Numbered from the stretch's first letter, positions 1 through 11,936 are shown. The stretch is DNA of 64,000 bases from Favolaschia claudopus (GCA_037176885.1 JAWWNJ010000004.1:1426001-1490000); one strand, 5' to 3'. Program-made: numbers and translations. Notes: generated by a model not told the origin, from the letters alone.

Positions 1-570
1 CGGCCGAGTTTCATTCGATGGTATGTCTTTCGAAGCGCTGATTTCACGTTTTAAACAGTCGACAGCTTGGTTTGAATATTTCCCGGCCGCTGCGACCGAT
101 TTCTCGGGGATCCCTGTATGGGAGAAAATTCTGTTGTCTCATCCGATGTCTGAACGAGTTCACCTATAGATTTCCGCTGGCAACACTATCCGGTTGACTG
201 CGACCGTCTCGACGACCACTTCAGGTACCGTCAAGATTGAAAACCTTTCCACCGGAGTGGTATGTAAACTCACTCCGCAAAGTAACCTTCAATGACGCAG
301 CTACCCTAGACCGTCTCGAGGGCCCTCACTTCCTCAGCGAGACTCTGCCAAGAGAATGCAGAGTGGATCGTGGAAGATTTCGAGGAAGGCAACTCTATGG
401 TGCCTTTTGCGAACTTCGGCACCGTCACTTTCACGAACGCGGTCGCAACGGAAGCTTCTGGCAGCACCGTTGGGCCGTCGGGCGCAGTCATCATCAACAT
501 GGAGCAGAATGGACAAGTTCTTACCTCGGTATCCACAAGTTCCTCTTCGGTCACGGTCAACCATACTTGA
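1..570 (+). CDS. Peptidase G1 (eqolisin) family protein, 3' part
   Basis: This is the C-terminal half of a secreted pepstatin-insensitive acid peptidase of the glutamic peptidase family (scytalidoglutamic/aspergilloglutamic type). The 5' end lies outside the window. Reading by exons gives a block with AWFEYFPAAATDFSGI, then ISAGNTIRLTATVSTTTSGTV, then SARLCQENAEWIVEDFE, which carries the conserved Glu region, then VPFANFGTVTFTNA, ending SVTVNHT. Likely introns are about 112-168 and 259-309; another near 22-58 is possible, because the frame is open either way. The joins restore the typical STxLCxxNAEWIVEDF order. Family members act outside the cell at low pH on protein substrates. The family call is firm. 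The upstream signal peptide and propeptide cannot be seen. Confidence 0.85.
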
Positions 571-958
571 TCTTGTACTTACTTGTCCTGCGTGTAAATT
601 GTAAATGCATACCTGTTGGTTTGGTTATCTTAAAATGGAGGCACGCCAGCTCAGAACAGTTTTTATGTCACCCCATTATAATATGAACATTGACTGTGCG
701 CTCACCGGAAGACATGCTGAACCTGGTCAGAATCGGTGCTCCCACAGTCTATTATACTTGAATTCAGAGAAAAATCTGGAAGTCTCTCGGATGTTGGGTT
801 TCAGTTGTCAACTCAGTAATAACACCGGTTTCTACTGCCAACAACCTACCTTAAAGATTTGTCAGTAAGTTCTTCGCAATTTCCACAACAAGACCATCGT
901 TACCATGGAAATTCGATCTCGACTTGACAATTTGTGACAAAAAGATTGGTACTGAGGT
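571..958. other. Intergenic, no gene seen
   Basis: Region between the peptidase stop codon and the tRNA terminator. Only short uninformative frames occur on either strand. It presumably holds the 3' UTR of the peptidase gene. Confidence 0.5.
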
Positions 959-976
959 AAAAAAAAAACAAAAAAA
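959..976 (-). terminator. Pol III T-tract terminator of the tRNA gene
   Basis: Read on the minus strand, this stretch holds a run of seven T (970-976) followed, after one G, by a run of ten T (959-968), starting 18 bases after the tRNA 3' end. Such T-runs are the standard RNA polymerase III termination signal. Confidence 0.75.
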
Positions 977-993
977 CTATTTCGCCGCGACAA

Positions 994-1085
994 TGACAAC
1001 AGCGAGGTTCGAACTCGCGCCCTTTCGGACTGGATGAGGAAATAGAACCTAATTCCAGCGCCTTAGACCACTCGGCCATGTTGCC
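994..1085 (-). tRNA. tRNA-Leu (anticodon UAG) with 12-nt intron
   Basis: The minus strand folds as a type II tRNA. The acceptor stem GGCAACA pairs with TGTTGTC, with one G-T pair. The D arm is GCC..GGC, the anticodon stem CTGGA pairs with TCCAG, a short variable arm CCGAAAGG follows, and the T arm is GCGAG-TTCGAAC-CTCGC. The discriminator base is A, as in Leu tRNAs. The anticodon loop reads A-T-TAG-G, followed by a 12-nt intron (about 1041-1052) that contains CTA, complementary to the anticodon, as in canonical nuclear tRNA introns. CCA is not encoded. Box A-like and box B (GGTTCGAACTC on the plus strand) sequences are internal. Serine is the main alternative for a type II tRNA, but the TAG anticodon fits leucine. 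Confidence 0.9.
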
Positions 1086-1838
1086 GTCACGGTTCACGGT
1101 TCAGAATTTGTAGAATCTCATAGGCGTAAGAACATAGGTAAAGTACCGGAGAATGACAGGAACCGGTATCAGGGCATATGTCACACATGGCCGCAGCTCC
1201 TGATCAATTTTGGGACGCGTAGAAGCCACGAAAAACCTTCTAGAAGCTGTTTGATTGAAAATCTCCCGATTAGGGTTGCGATAGTTTGTTCGGCGTAGTG
1301 GCCAAACAAATGACGTAACTCCCTTTATTGATTCATCGAGTTCAAACGGTTGTTCACTGGCGTCGCGCCTGCATACCCGCTATCTACCTCGTCCCTCGCG
1401 AAGCGATCCGGTTAGATTTGATTACTGCCCACCCGAGTTTTAGACAAGCCGCAATGTTGTGCTGCATTCCTCTATTACAATCTCTCAGTCCCTCGTGGTA
1501 TGCTCATCTATTGGGATCAAGAAACGTTCTCGAGGAATCGAGTGGCACCGGATCCGGAAGAAAGCTGGATGCGGTAAACAAATCTAAGTGTGCTTCGACG
1601 TGTTCCCTACTTGAAGTGACTGAAGACGTTTTGCGCGAAAGTGCCTCATTTGGAAAGCACAGTACTAGTAGAATGATTGTGCCTTACTGGCAACATAGGT
1701 CGACAAAACTCAGGAAAAGGGTTAATATTATAATCTATTACATTTTGTGGCGTTTTCTTTTTCCCAACCCTCCCTATAAAGCGTCCTGGAACTTGATCTA
1801 AAAAGTGAGATAATGCCCGGAAGCCCCGCTCCCTGGCC
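1086..1838. other. Intergenic, no gene seen
   Basis: About 750 bases between the tRNA 5' side and the oligoribonuclease stop codon. One plus-strand frame (1328-1801) is open but has no recognisable domain and unlikely composition. I treat the region as non-coding. Confidence 0.45.
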
Positions 1839-3057
1839 TCAAGACTCTTTCGGTGGTGGCTGAATGAAGATATTCTGCCGATACCACTCAAGCTCTGGAA
1901 GCGAGATAAGTATTGGGACAAAGAAAGTTCGGTCGATAGACCTTTTATTGAGCCTCGAATGTCATCTAGTGCACTGTTTGGCATTATGAATCCAGCTAAA
2001 CGAACGCGACCAATGATCACGAACCGATGATTGCTTTCTGCCAACTTGGGAATGCCCAAATGAGGGTACCATCGACGTGATAATTCCTTGACGGAGTCAG
2101 TTCTGCGTTGAGAGCATGGATATTCCTATACCTTGATGGAAGAAACATCTATGCTTGCAAATGAGCAAACAGTCACTATCCTTGAGCTGGTAAGACACTC
2201 ACCGATGATGCTGCAGAGGTGCCAGTCGAATTATTTAAATTGATGCACATTTGACAAGGAAAGACAAAGACCGATAATGGAGCCACTCAGTTATTTCGGG
2301 CATGTGCTTGACGAGGAACTGGCGGTCTGCGTGCACAGAGTTACCAGCTAATACGCCTACTCGTCTGTCATTTGGCGGCTTATGAGGCTATTTCCAACAG
2401 CTCGTGTGCACCGATCATACCTCTGTGGGATCCACTTCTTGATGTAGTCGAGTACAGCTTTGGAAACGTCCTCGTGTGAATGAGGTGACTCCAAACATGC
2501 CTTGGTGAGGCCAGACTGGATGAACGATGTATCAGACCAGTACGATGGGACGGCCATCGAATTTAGCGCACTTGTCCATGCTGCTTTGTACACCATTCAT
2601 CCATCCTGAACGACTCGTCTAGTGACGGAGAAACGCGAAAGAAAATTGGATCGAATACCCGTCCAAAGCAACTTTATCCGTGCGAATTATAAACTCAACA
2701 CCATCGTCGACGAGATCGAGGTTGCCGTTTGTTATGAGAACCTAGTATTGTCAACTCTATACATGATATGTAATCGAACAACAAGCGTACTGCAATCTCT
2801 AAAATTTTGTCCTTGTCGGGGTCTAAGCCCGTCATCTCGCAGTCTATCCACACCATTGGGCCGTTTGAATATGAAAGTGGTTTTGATTCCATGGTTTCGA
2901 TGCGTATTTTACGAAGAGTCCGTAATGGGACCAAGTGCAACCGGCGAGACGAAGAGGTTACTGTGTTGAGGCGTCTTTCTGCGCAATACGATGGTGTCGA
3001 ACGATAGAGAAGGCGTGAGCAGTGGATAGAAGGGCGCAAGACGTTCGAAGCAAGCAT
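1839..3057 (-). CDS. Oligoribonuclease, probably mitochondrial (REX2 type)
   Basis: This is a 3'-to-5' exonuclease of the DEDDh family that degrades very short RNAs to mononucleotides. The exons carry [22 protein letters not shown] (Asp and Glu of Exo I), a DWC-like segment, [25 protein letters not shown], then [17 protein letters not shown] (Exo II Asp), [14 protein letters not shown] and [15 protein letters not shown] (catalytic His and Asp). It ends [15 protein letters not shown]. All family landmarks are present in order. At least six short introns are needed. The start at 3057 ([10 protein letters not shown]) adds an Arg/Ser-rich leader of about 55 residues before [13 protein letters not shown], which suggests mitochondrial import. 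A shorter cytosolic form could begin at that inner Met. It is divergent from the HRD3-like gene at 3300. Confidence 0.9.
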
Positions 3058-3299
3058 GAGTTTCTGGTTCGGGTAAAGCCGAAGATCTTTCGGGGACACC
3101 TCCGAATAGCTCCGAATCCGGACCGCGTTTCGGGCTACGTGTAACTTGGCATAAGCGTCTCGAGTCCGGCGCGCGACTGCAACGCGACTCCGTCTGTCTC
3201 TCTCTGTACAATTTCTCGCTCTTCCGCCTTCAACTTGCCTTTTCTGTATTTCGCGCATGAATTGAATCAGGTCATTCCATCTGACCCCATACTGCCAAA
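3058..3299. promoter_or_regulatory. Divergent promoter: oligoribonuclease / HRD3-like gene
   Basis: A 242-base gap between two start codons facing away from each other must hold both promoters. I see no clear TATA box. Confidence 0.4.
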
Positions 3300-6200
3300 A
3301 TGTCGAAACCCAAGAGTTGTTGGGCTTCATGGCTCTTCTGGACTTGCTTTGCTCTTGCCGTCGTCGCGTCAGCACAGAAAACTTCCAATGATCCAGATGT
3401 ATCTTTGTTCCACCGCTAGGCCGTATCCTTGTTTGACTTCCTATTAGACGGAGTCTGTGACAGACAATTCTGTGAACGCGGAAAGCAAAACGGTAAGCAG
3501 GATCATTCACATCTCCGGCGCAAGTTTCTGAGGTTGCTGTTCAGGCTACCACTGACCTTGATCAAGTCGCAGAAGGTATTGCCTATTCGTTATAGCGTCC
3601 TCAAATTAACATTTATCTAGCCACCCGAGCTTACAAACAAGCCTTGAATACTTTATCAACACTAACGGCTCCTTCCCCATTACACACATACGGATCTTCA
3701 TTCTATACTGCGAATTCTCAGAATTCCAGATCCTTGCTGTCTTCATTCGTCCCAAATCTCCAAGGTCAAGGGCCGTTGGGAAGTGTGACGCGTATAGTGC
3801 TCAAGCTCCAGCGTCAAATAATCAATGCTATACTGGCGGTACTAGGAAAGGAGTCCCGGACGAAGCGTGAGGAAACCAAAGGCAAAGCAGTCAAGGTAAT
3901 CGACTTGTTACAACACTCCGCTGAGCTGGGAAATTCGGACGCGCTTTACACGCTGGCTCAGATATCATTGGTGTGTTCTCATTCCCGAAGTGTTTTGCAG
4001 CCTTTTGTGACTTCCTGTATCAGTTTCCTCCCTCACAATATTTCCCCTCCGATCCACGTCTTGCCTACAATTCGTTTGCAACCCATGCAGCGATCACTGG
4101 AAATGCGACCTCACAAGGTTTTCTTGCCTTCTTCCATGCCACTGGTTATCAGAAAGTTGCCCCCGTCGATCAAGCACGAGCACAGCTCTATTATACATTC
4201 GCGGCCAACGGTGGTGACAAAGGCTCCCAAATGGCTCTTGCGTACCGGTATTGGAGTGGCATTGGTACTCTGGATGACTGCAATCGAGCACTCGACTGGT
4301 ATGAGCGTGCTGCTGGTCAAGGTGCGTCTTGAATCTTTGGCATTGCGCGATTTACAAATTTGTGTTTCAGCCATCGATAACTTTGTATCCGGACCTCCCG
4401 GCGGCCGGACACTACCGCAAACTTCTACAAGACTTTCTGATCTCGCAGGTGGTGTCTATGGCCCAGGAGCTAGCGTTGCGTCCACGGGACTCAACGTTCA
4501 CAAAGCTGCTATTCGAGCTGGCATGTCGCGCGCGTCAGGAGAGACCTGGGAGGACATACTCGACTACTACTTGGTTAGTAGTTTGTATGTTTTCTGCATT
4601 TCTTTGATTTTCAAATTTTATCCAGTTCAATGCCGACCGACGCGAGATTGAATTCGCTTACCGTTTAGGAAAGATATTCTATCAAGGTAGCATATATTCC
4701 TCCAGGGGTGGTGTTGGTTCTGGTAGCGAAGGCGTCGGGGCTGTTCCACGGGACTTTGAGCGTGCCCGACACTATTTCCTCTTGATCGCCCGTTTGGTAT
4801 GGCCTAGAGACCCTGCCAACCCCCTACAGTATACGCCCACCCCCCTCAAGGAAGACCACAACCTTCCTGTTGGATACGCCGCGTCCAGCGCCGGCTTCCT
4901 CGGCCGCATGTATCTGCGAGGAGAAGGTGTCAAAGCTGATCCAGCGATGGCTAAAATGTGGTTTGAGAGAGGTAGTGAACAGGGTGATCGGGAGTGTCAG
5001 AACGGATTAGGTATAATTTGGCGGGACGGCCTCGTGCCATCTCTGAAGCCAGATTCGAAGAAGGCCATGGCGTATTTCTCCGCTGCCGCTGGTCAAGAGC
5101 TAGCGGAGGCGCAAGTCAACGTAGCGAAGCATCACTTTGGTAAATCACATTTTACCTCGCAGATTCCGTGGTATTCACCGTGTAACTCTAGCACGCGGAG
5201 AAATACCACTGGCGGCAGCATTGTTTGACACTGCTGTTCTATTTGGATCCCCCTTCGAAGCCTATTATTACAGGGGCCAGATTTACTCTGCGCAAGCGGA
5301 TACTCCTGGCATGCCTCCCGCCATCGCCTCCAGTCACTGTGCGATGGCGGTTTCGTTCTACAAAATTGTGTCTGAGCGAGGCGTATGGGGTGATGATCTT
5401 CTGAGGGATGCTGAAATTGCCTGGACATCAGGTACAGAGCGAGGAAAAGAGATGGCAATGCTCAGATGGTGGATAGCAGCGGAGAGAGGGTCGGAAATTG
5501 CGCAGAACAATTTGGCGCATGTTTTAGACCAAGGTGAGTTTCCCGCTCTTAGATATGGTATTCATTGACACAGATTACCCTGTCGTAGACAGGAGCATAT
5601 TGAGGTTGACCCGTTTTTCCCCCATTGTTCCTTCGAACGAAACTGCCCGATTAGCGCTGACGCAGTGGACGCGTGCAGCGGCTCAACGGAATATCGACGC
5701 CCTGGTGAAAGTGGGAGACTATTATTATCATGGTTTGGGTGTTGGGGACGATACAGAGGCGACTCGTTTCGAAAAGGCGGTGAAATACTACCAATCTGCT
5801 GCCGATACGCAACAGAGCGCCCTGGCTATGTGGAATCTTGGCTGGATGTACGAAAACGGAGTTGGTGTTCCCCAGGTGCGCACATCCCGACCTGATCGAG
5901 CAGATACATGATATCTACTGAACCACCAGGATTTCCACCTTGCAAAACGGCACTATGACCTAGCTTTGGAGACCAACGCAGAGGCTTCGTTTCCGGTCTA
6001 CCTTTCCCTTATCAAATTATATGCCCGTAGTATTTGGCACACTCTCATGGGAGGCGAAGGAGGTTTAAGCATCTGGAACTTTGACGAAGACGAACTTCGT
6101 GAGTTCTTTTGACTTGAGTGTTGTCCGTGTTGCTCATTCGGACAAATCGTAGTTCCTCCAAACCCTCCTGAGGTGCGGTCGCTCGACTCCAAAGCCGATC

Positions 6201-6698
6201 AGGATCCTTCGGAGGACCCTGCTTTAGATCAAGACCGAGCGTATCACGATGACGACGATGGGCCCTGGTACTTTGGCAAAGCCCGTGATGAATTCCGAAG
6301 ACGAAAATCCGAGCCCCCAAAAACGGAGGAAGATCCAGTTCAGGTCTTGCATTTGCTTGTCGTCTTTGCTTTGCATGCTGACATGCCACTTCTAGTGGGC
6401 CGTTGACCGCAGAAACGCGGAGACGGAGAGGGAAACTGAATTCGCCCCGGATGATTTCCTCGGCGGACGCGGGGAGGAGGCCGACGAGTTTTCAGACACT
6501 GTCCTTCTGCTGCTGCTCTGCTTGGCTGTCTCGGTTCTCATCTACGTTCGTACACGTATAGTGGACAGAATGCGACGAGATCAGCAGCAGCAACAACCAC
6601 AAAGGCAGCCGGAAGCCGGCGCCGCCCCCGCTGCTGGTGGGAATGGTGTGTTCCCTCCCCCTGGCCCAGAGCGCGACGAGTGGGCGGTCCTGCGGTGA
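3300..6698 (+). CDS. SEL1-repeat ER membrane protein, HRD3/SEL1L type
   Basis: This is probably the luminal adaptor of the HRD1 ubiquitin ligase in ER-associated degradation. The start at 3300 gives MSKPKSCWASWLFWTCFALAV, a good signal peptide. Many short exons follow with SEL1-type TPR repeats: DALYTLAQ, SQGFLAFFHATG, GSQMALAYRYWSGIGTLDDCNRALDWYERAA, GRMYLRGEGVKADPAMAKMWFERG, CQNGLGIIWRDG, AAQRNIDALVKVGDYYYHGLGV, MWNLGWMYENGVGVPQ. After an acidic linker the end has one hydrophobic segment (LLLLLCLAVSVLIYV), a basic stop, a Gln-rich stretch and a short Pro-rich tail. This gives signal peptide, luminal repeats, one TM and a short cytosolic tail, as in HRD3. Exon count is at least nine and exact junctions are estimated. 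Confidence 0.85.
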
Positions 6699-6888
6699 CA
6701 GAGCATATGTATTAATGTTTTCTGCGTGGTGCATTGTAAATCTTAGAAGCCAAAAGTAATAGAGGTAATTATAAGGTGACATCAGTGATAGCATTCGGAA
6801 GATTGCCATCAGAAATTGCTTTCTCACGGCACTTGTCCAGCACTCTCTACAATCCTCCTTTGAGTTTCTTGGCTTGTTCGTCGCGCGT

Positions 6889-7915
6889 ATGGCTTTTGAC
6901 TTTGAAAGCCTCGGTACGTACGTTACTACGAAATTGTGACTGAGTAACGCGACGTCTGTTCTACAGAACCGCTCATTCTGCAGATCCTTAAAGCCCCTGG
7001 CACTGACCTCGCGACTATTAGCGCGAAGCGTGTCAGAAAGCAACTGCAGCTCATTGATCCCACATTAACGCCAGAATTTCTGAAGCAGCACCGCGACGCT
7101 GTGGATGTTATCATTGGCAGAGTGTTCGAGCAGGTGCAGAGCACTAGTGGGAGTCAAGCTTCCGACGAAGAAGAACCGCTGGATTCGTCGCCCCGGAAGC
7201 GACGCCAATCGTCTGAAGAAGGATACTCCGTACCGAAGGACGAGGACACAGATGTCGACGAGTCTCCCCCGCCTTCGAAGAAAGCGAAGAAAGCGGCGAA
7301 ACGTGAACTTACTGATGCGGAGTTGGCTCGTCAATTGTCAAGCGAAATCAACGGTAGAACACGCCGAAGCAATGGCAAGCCCAAAGCTGCTTCGAATGGA
7401 ACTCCCAAGAAGAGAAAATCGAGAACGAAGAGTGCAGCGATGGTCGACACAGACGACGACAGTGACTCTATTCGACCGCCGAAAAAGCGGTCCGGCGAAG
7501 GAGGTACCGCGAAGGGAGGATTCGCAAAGCCTTATTTACTCAGGTATCTCATTCATAGCTCACTTTTGGAACAATTCGAACGGTCCCACAGCGAACCTCT
7601 GGCAGCCGTCCTTGGAACAGAATCCCTCTCGCGTCCACAGGTTGTGAAACAACTTTGGGCTTATATCAAGTCCAATGAACTGGTTCGCCTATCTCTATAG
7701 TCCTTTCTCCGCGCAATTTGATTCAGCGCGTACTCAGCAAAATCCTGATAATAAGCGCGAGATAATATGCGACCATAGCCTTCGACCAGTCTTCAATGTG
7801 GACAAGATCGACATGTTCAGAATGAACAAAGTTTTGGGACAGTGAGTTTGATGCCCTCATCCATTCACCAGTTACCTCACCGGCATTCAACAGGCATCTC
7901 CACGAGATGGAATAA
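6889..7915 (+). CDS. DEK_C and SWIB/MDM2 domain chromatin protein
   Basis: The first 65 or so residues (MAFDFESLEPLILQ.., VRKQLQ, LTPEFLKQHRDAVDVIIGRVFEQV) form a DEK C-terminal-like domain. A middle section is acidic and Lys-rich (SPRKRRQS, PPSKKAKKAAK, TPKKRKSRTK), looks nuclear and is disordered. The C-terminal part is a SWIB domain: KPYLLSEPLAAVLGTESLSRP, QVVKQLWAYIKSNEL, DNKREIICD, VFNVDKIDMFRMNKVLGQHL. This architecture matches yeast Uaf30/Tri1-like proteins, which work in transcription and rDNA chromatin. Four introns are supported: about 6917-6964, one before SEPL, one after SNEL, and a last one at 7842-7892 joining LGQ to HLHEME. The start is the first ATG in frame with the DEK_C domain. 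Confidence 0.88.
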
Positions 7916-8617
7916 ACCAGCTTGTGGCTATGATGCGTTCCGCATATCAGTTCGTCGTGTTGTGCTCACTTCCTTATACAATAATGCGTATCTGTACCAC
8001 CACCAAACCATCACTTATCTCCCGGGTCCATTAGTGTCGAATGCAATTTTCAAACACATTGTAATTGTTGCGCCCGTCAAAGAAACAGGTGCTCATATTC
8101 ATCCATGTATTCCAGTCATTACAGACAGCCACTGTTCTGGTGTTCGTGCGGCCCAGCTTTTGTGCAGGTTTGGACGCGCTTGCAAAATGCGGTTTGGTTT
8201 CTTCTACGGCCGGTCGTTATTTCCCAAACACCAACTGCGTGCTCATCGGACGTCGGCTCTTCCTCCACTCCTCTCGGAGTCGCGCCAGAATGATGGTATG
8301 GTGCTCATATCATTTGTGCCACTGTCCGGCGCCGGACAGGACACCTCTCTGAAAACTTTGAAGTCGAATCCAGAAAACCCTCCGATGCTGGTTTATGCTA
8401 ACGGTTCATCCCAGTAAAACAAAGCTCCCCCTTTTCGATAGAAATCATGTATGAGGATCGAACGTCAGATTTAATAGAATTGTTCTGGCAGATATACAAG
8501 TCTGAGGCAATACAGCTACAAGACCATAAACAGATGGAACATAGGACACCGAGACGAAACCTTGACAGGTGATTGAAAAGCGTACCAGCGAAAGAAGAGC
8601 TAGAAGAAAGCATGTCA
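7916..8617. other. Convergent intergenic region, no gene seen
   Basis: About 700 bases between the 3' ends of the SWIB gene and the zinc-finger gene. Short Cys- and Ser-rich frames occur on the plus strand (8065-8352, 7842-8417) but show no domain. Confidence 0.4.
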
Positions 8618-9847
8618 TCAAACTCGCTTCATGTAACGTGTCTTTTTCTTCAGAGTCGACGGAGCGCGTTTCCCACAAGCCTCTCTGGATTCGTGGCGCC
8701 GGGCAGAATCCGCCCGCGAAAGTTGGAGCCCGCACCTCTGGCAAAGCACCGCATCGCCAATTTGGATCCCAATATTGTGCTGATTTTTTACGTGCCGTCT
8801 TAGGTCGCTCTTTCTAGAGCAGGTAGTAAAGCAGCCCGGCTCCTCGCATCGATAGATTTCAGACGGAGGGGTTTTCTTCTTCTTTGGTGGGCGTGTAGTC
8901 TCCGCATCCACTGAATCGCCCGCGCGCTTCGTGCCATGGGACTCAGGAGGATCCTGACGCTCTTCCAGCACAATTTGTTGGGGCGCGAGGGCCACTGAAG
9001 ACTGTTTCGCTACGTCATCGACAGTGTGCTCCATGCTCAGAGGCGTGGTCGAGAAGCATGTCGGAGAACTGGCTGCAATCGAGGGCGAGGAGTCTAGCTT
9101 TGGGGAGGAGTCTCTACTGTCCGTGCCGATTAGCGTGCTGCTGGGGGATGGAGATATGTTCTGAGATGGAGGATTTATCATCAATGTCAGGGGATTGCAC
9201 GTCGTGGGGACTTCAGATGGGCAAGTCGGAGATGGAGGCAGCGAAGGTGTAAGCGGACAAGGCACAATCGGCGAGGATGGAGGAGAGTCATCCGACTCCA
9301 GGTGCATGCGAATGGAGAACTGCTGGGAGGACATCATCCACCTCCTTGACTGAAGCAGGGCGATCATGAACGACCTCGCTCCCTTCGTCGCTGAGACTGG
9401 AGCACAATGAAGCCGGGGACGTCGGCGGCGAGGAGCGGGGAGAGTCAGGGAAATCGGTAGGGAAATCAGCAAACACCTCGGCCTATATGCAGCCATCAGT
9501 CTCGAACCCACAAGATCGAAGCGAATGTAAGCTTACGGGCGTTCGACCAAAGAGGTTGGTCAGTATGCGTGGTCCACCGATCTTGAATTTAGTCGCTTTT
9601 CCGTCTCGCCAGAGAGTCTCAAAACAGGATGGAGCCTTGGTCCAGTCGTACGCATGGGTTGGGGGTTCCTTGTTCTTGCTTAACTGCCACAGCGACAACC
9701 TTCAAAAACCAAATTAGTATCGTCAAAATCAATACGACGGCGTACACATTGAACGCACGTTTCTTCTTGGCCTGAGTGTAGCTTCTCAAAATATTCCTTC
9801 ATATCCTGATCCTCTTGCGACAAGGAGAGAGCAAATTGGGGGGACAT
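8618..9847 (-). CDS. C2H2 zinc-finger protein, putative transcription factor
   Basis: The start (MSPQFALSLSQEDQDMKEYF) is the ATG at 9847. Exon 2 encodes HAYDWTKAPSCFETLWRDGKA.. and FKIGGPRILTNLFGRTP, a conserved N-terminal segment of unknown function. After a Ser/Pro-rich, acidic middle comes a basic stretch (RPPKKKKTPP). Next is a C2H2 finger (YRCEEPGCFTTCSRKSDLRRHVKNQH) and a second, variant finger (CQRCGLQLSRADSARRHESREAC) with C2HC ligands. The protein ends Lys-rich. Three introns are inferred; the last one removes a stretch with GTCGTT..CAGCAG ends and restores frame. One degenerate finger pair near the C-terminus and an acidic Ser/Pro activation-like region suggest DNA binding. The target is unknown. 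Confidence 0.8.
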
Positions 9848-10865
9848 GATGGTGGTATGTGAAGGAAGCAGGCTATGTGGCTGCGAAATCTATCAATACG
9901 AGCTTCAGTTTGGCATTGTGTTGGTTCTGTAGGTCCAAGTGTGTTCCGAAATCAGCCTAAAAGTGCATGTGGTCAGTCTTCTCACCGCGCCCGTGACACG
10001 ATGATATCGCAAGGTCGACAGTTCAATATAGATACGTCCGATAGGCGATGTCATCTCCCGTCTCTCATTGGAGAGACGATGACGGACACTTGGAAAAGTC
10101 GGAACATTGCTGCAACTCTAGATCAAGCAAGCTGCGGCAGGAGGTGAACAGTCAAGATCAAGTTGAAGTTCAAGATATTATACCTATGATGGAGATACAT
10201 GCTGTTGACGCGTTGAATTTGCGTTCCTGTCATAGTGGGTGTTCGTCGCCTTCATGCTGCTGTACGCTGGCACGAATAATATCAGAGACATCAATGCACA
10301 CACTTCCTGGAAATTGGGAATCCCATGGACAGGCCGAGATTTACGCCGGCCCGGGGGTGCTTGGGCAGCTTGCGCTTGAGCTTGAGGCCTTGAGGACGTG
10401 AATTGTGGCAGACAACCACTGGAGAACCTTTTCTCTGTGATCCAGCGGCGACGAGACGTGTGGAAGCAGTTGTCTTGAGTTGGTGGATGTGGAGGTAGAT
10501 TTAAACAGTCGGGTTCGCGTTTCCGAATCTTGCTTGAAACAGTTTACCAGAGTTTACCACAATCCTCGGTGACGACCACTGGCAGCCAGCCGCGTCGGTG
10601 CCTTGCAAGTCGAGTCTCCGCTGGCCGGATCTTCCAGACAGCACAAACGTCCGCGCTTTGACCTCGCTTTGACCGCCATGGAAGTAAAAGACAACGGTGA
10701 ATATCCTTTTTTGGCTCAAAAAACCTTTTTGTTCGGTCGATTCCGTGTCGCACGATCACCGAGTCATAATACCGCTGCTCCATGGGGTCCCATACAACAT
10801 CCTTGAGGCTACATACATTGAATAGAAAGAGTTATGGTCGAATCGTACGCTTGATTTTTACGCTT
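9848..10865. other. Intergenic region of about 1 kb, no supported gene
   Basis: It separates the zinc-finger gene (-) from the F-box-like gene (+), so it should contain two promoters. Minus-strand frames at 10501-10783 are open but show no domain, no intron logic and no good start context. Confidence 0.4.
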
Positions 10866-11813
10866 ATGTCTTTCCCTTTCACCCGCCTCCCCCCCGAGCT
10901 GGCTCTCGAGGTTGTGCGTTTTGCGTCCGCCCCCGACTGCGATGCACCCAGTGCAGCGTTGCGGCCGTCCTACGCCACAGCTGCGTCCATGGCCGCTGTC
11001 TCGTATGACATGCGACGTGCCACTATGCCCCATCTCCTTCATACAGTCATCCTTTCGACGACCGACCAGACCCTTTCCTTCATCGACTCCATCATACTAC
11101 AAAAGCAGTTCGCTGCCTCCTCGTCGCGTCTCACACTCGACTACACCAAGCTTGTGCGACGATTTTGGTGCACGGAAGTCAGGGCTCGTCTGATGGACGA
11201 CACAGACTACACCATAAATTATGGCGCGCTCTATGAAATCATCCGTGGCGTAGACTCCCTGGGGATGGATATGACGAATTGCCTGCATCTGTTGTACGGT
11301 GGACTTTCCAGCCCACAGGCTGATCCCGAAAGAGATTGGACGTGTCGCCGACTCACGTTTGCGGGAGCTCATCCACGGTGGAACCCCTTGACGAGCACTC
11401 TGGAGGGATCTATCCTCTTTTCACGTATTACGCACCTGACGCTCTGGATTTCGACGGATGACGATGACGTTTCCGAAGGCCAGAGTCGAGCGCCACTCTG
11501 GCTTAAAAACGTACCTTTCGCGTCGTTTCGAAATCTCAGCCACCTGGCGGTTCTACTTCCCCCCAAGAACGATGACACCAACACCAACCCAATATCGCCA
11601 CCAGAGATGCTGGTATGCGTAGCCCCCGCTTCATTAGCGCGTTTTGAAGCCCAAATGCTTCGTGAACGGGTCTCTAACGATGATATTTTCGCTCATGGAG
11701 TTGTGCTGCCAATTTGCAATGACTACTCTGTCTCCAGAAGCGAGTTCTGGTTCATGGCGCGAGAGTCTGAAGCCGCCTGGGCGCAAATGGATCGTCTCCG
11801 GACGGACGAATGA
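10866..11813 (+). CDS. F-box-like protein, function unknown
   Basis: A single exon of 315 codons. The N-terminus MSFPFTRLPPELALEVVRFAS has the LPPEL..EV pattern of degenerate F-box motifs in mushroom genomes. Next come a segment shared by such proteins (YATAASMAAVSYDMRRATMP) and a region without clear LRRs (ITHLTLWIS, ASFRNLSHLAVLLPP). The Met at 10866 was chosen because it starts the F-box-like motif; the frame is open upstream to 10782. If it is an F-box protein it would recruit an unknown substrate to SCF ligase. Agaricomycetes carry hundreds of such genes, so a specific function cannot be given. Confidence 0.75.
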   Translation: MSFPFTRLPPELALEVVRFASAPDCDAPSAALRPSYATAASMAAVSYDMRRATMPHLLHTVILSTTDQTLSFIDSIILQKQFAASSSRLTLDYTKLVRRFWCTEVRARLMDDTDYTINYGALYEIIRGVDSLGMDMTNCLHLLYGGLSSPQADPERDWTCRRLTFAGAHPRWNPLTSTLEGSILFSRITHLTLWISTDDDDVSEGQSRAPLWLKNVPFASFRNLSHLAVLLPPKNDDTNTNPISPPEMLVCVAPASLARFEAQMLRERVSNDDIFAHGVVLPICNDYSVSRSEFWFMARESEAAWAQMDRLRTDE

Positions 11814-11936
11814 GATACCTTTGTAGTTTACTGTACGACAAATTTTCAAACCTAATTTGCGTATGATGGAGGTCGTGAGCGGGGTATAAATTCAGCCAGG
11901 ATATACGTGTGTTCATACAAGCGTGTTCGGATATGA

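Noticed and set aside
900..1097. Minus-strand ORF containing MAEWSKALE
   Set aside because: This phrase is the translation of a Leu/Ser tRNA, not a protein; the tRNA explains it.
1328..1801. Plus-strand ORF of 157 codons between tRNA and oligoribonuclease
   Set aside because: Starts without good context, no domain or splice logic, and overlaps the 3' UTR side of a real gene.
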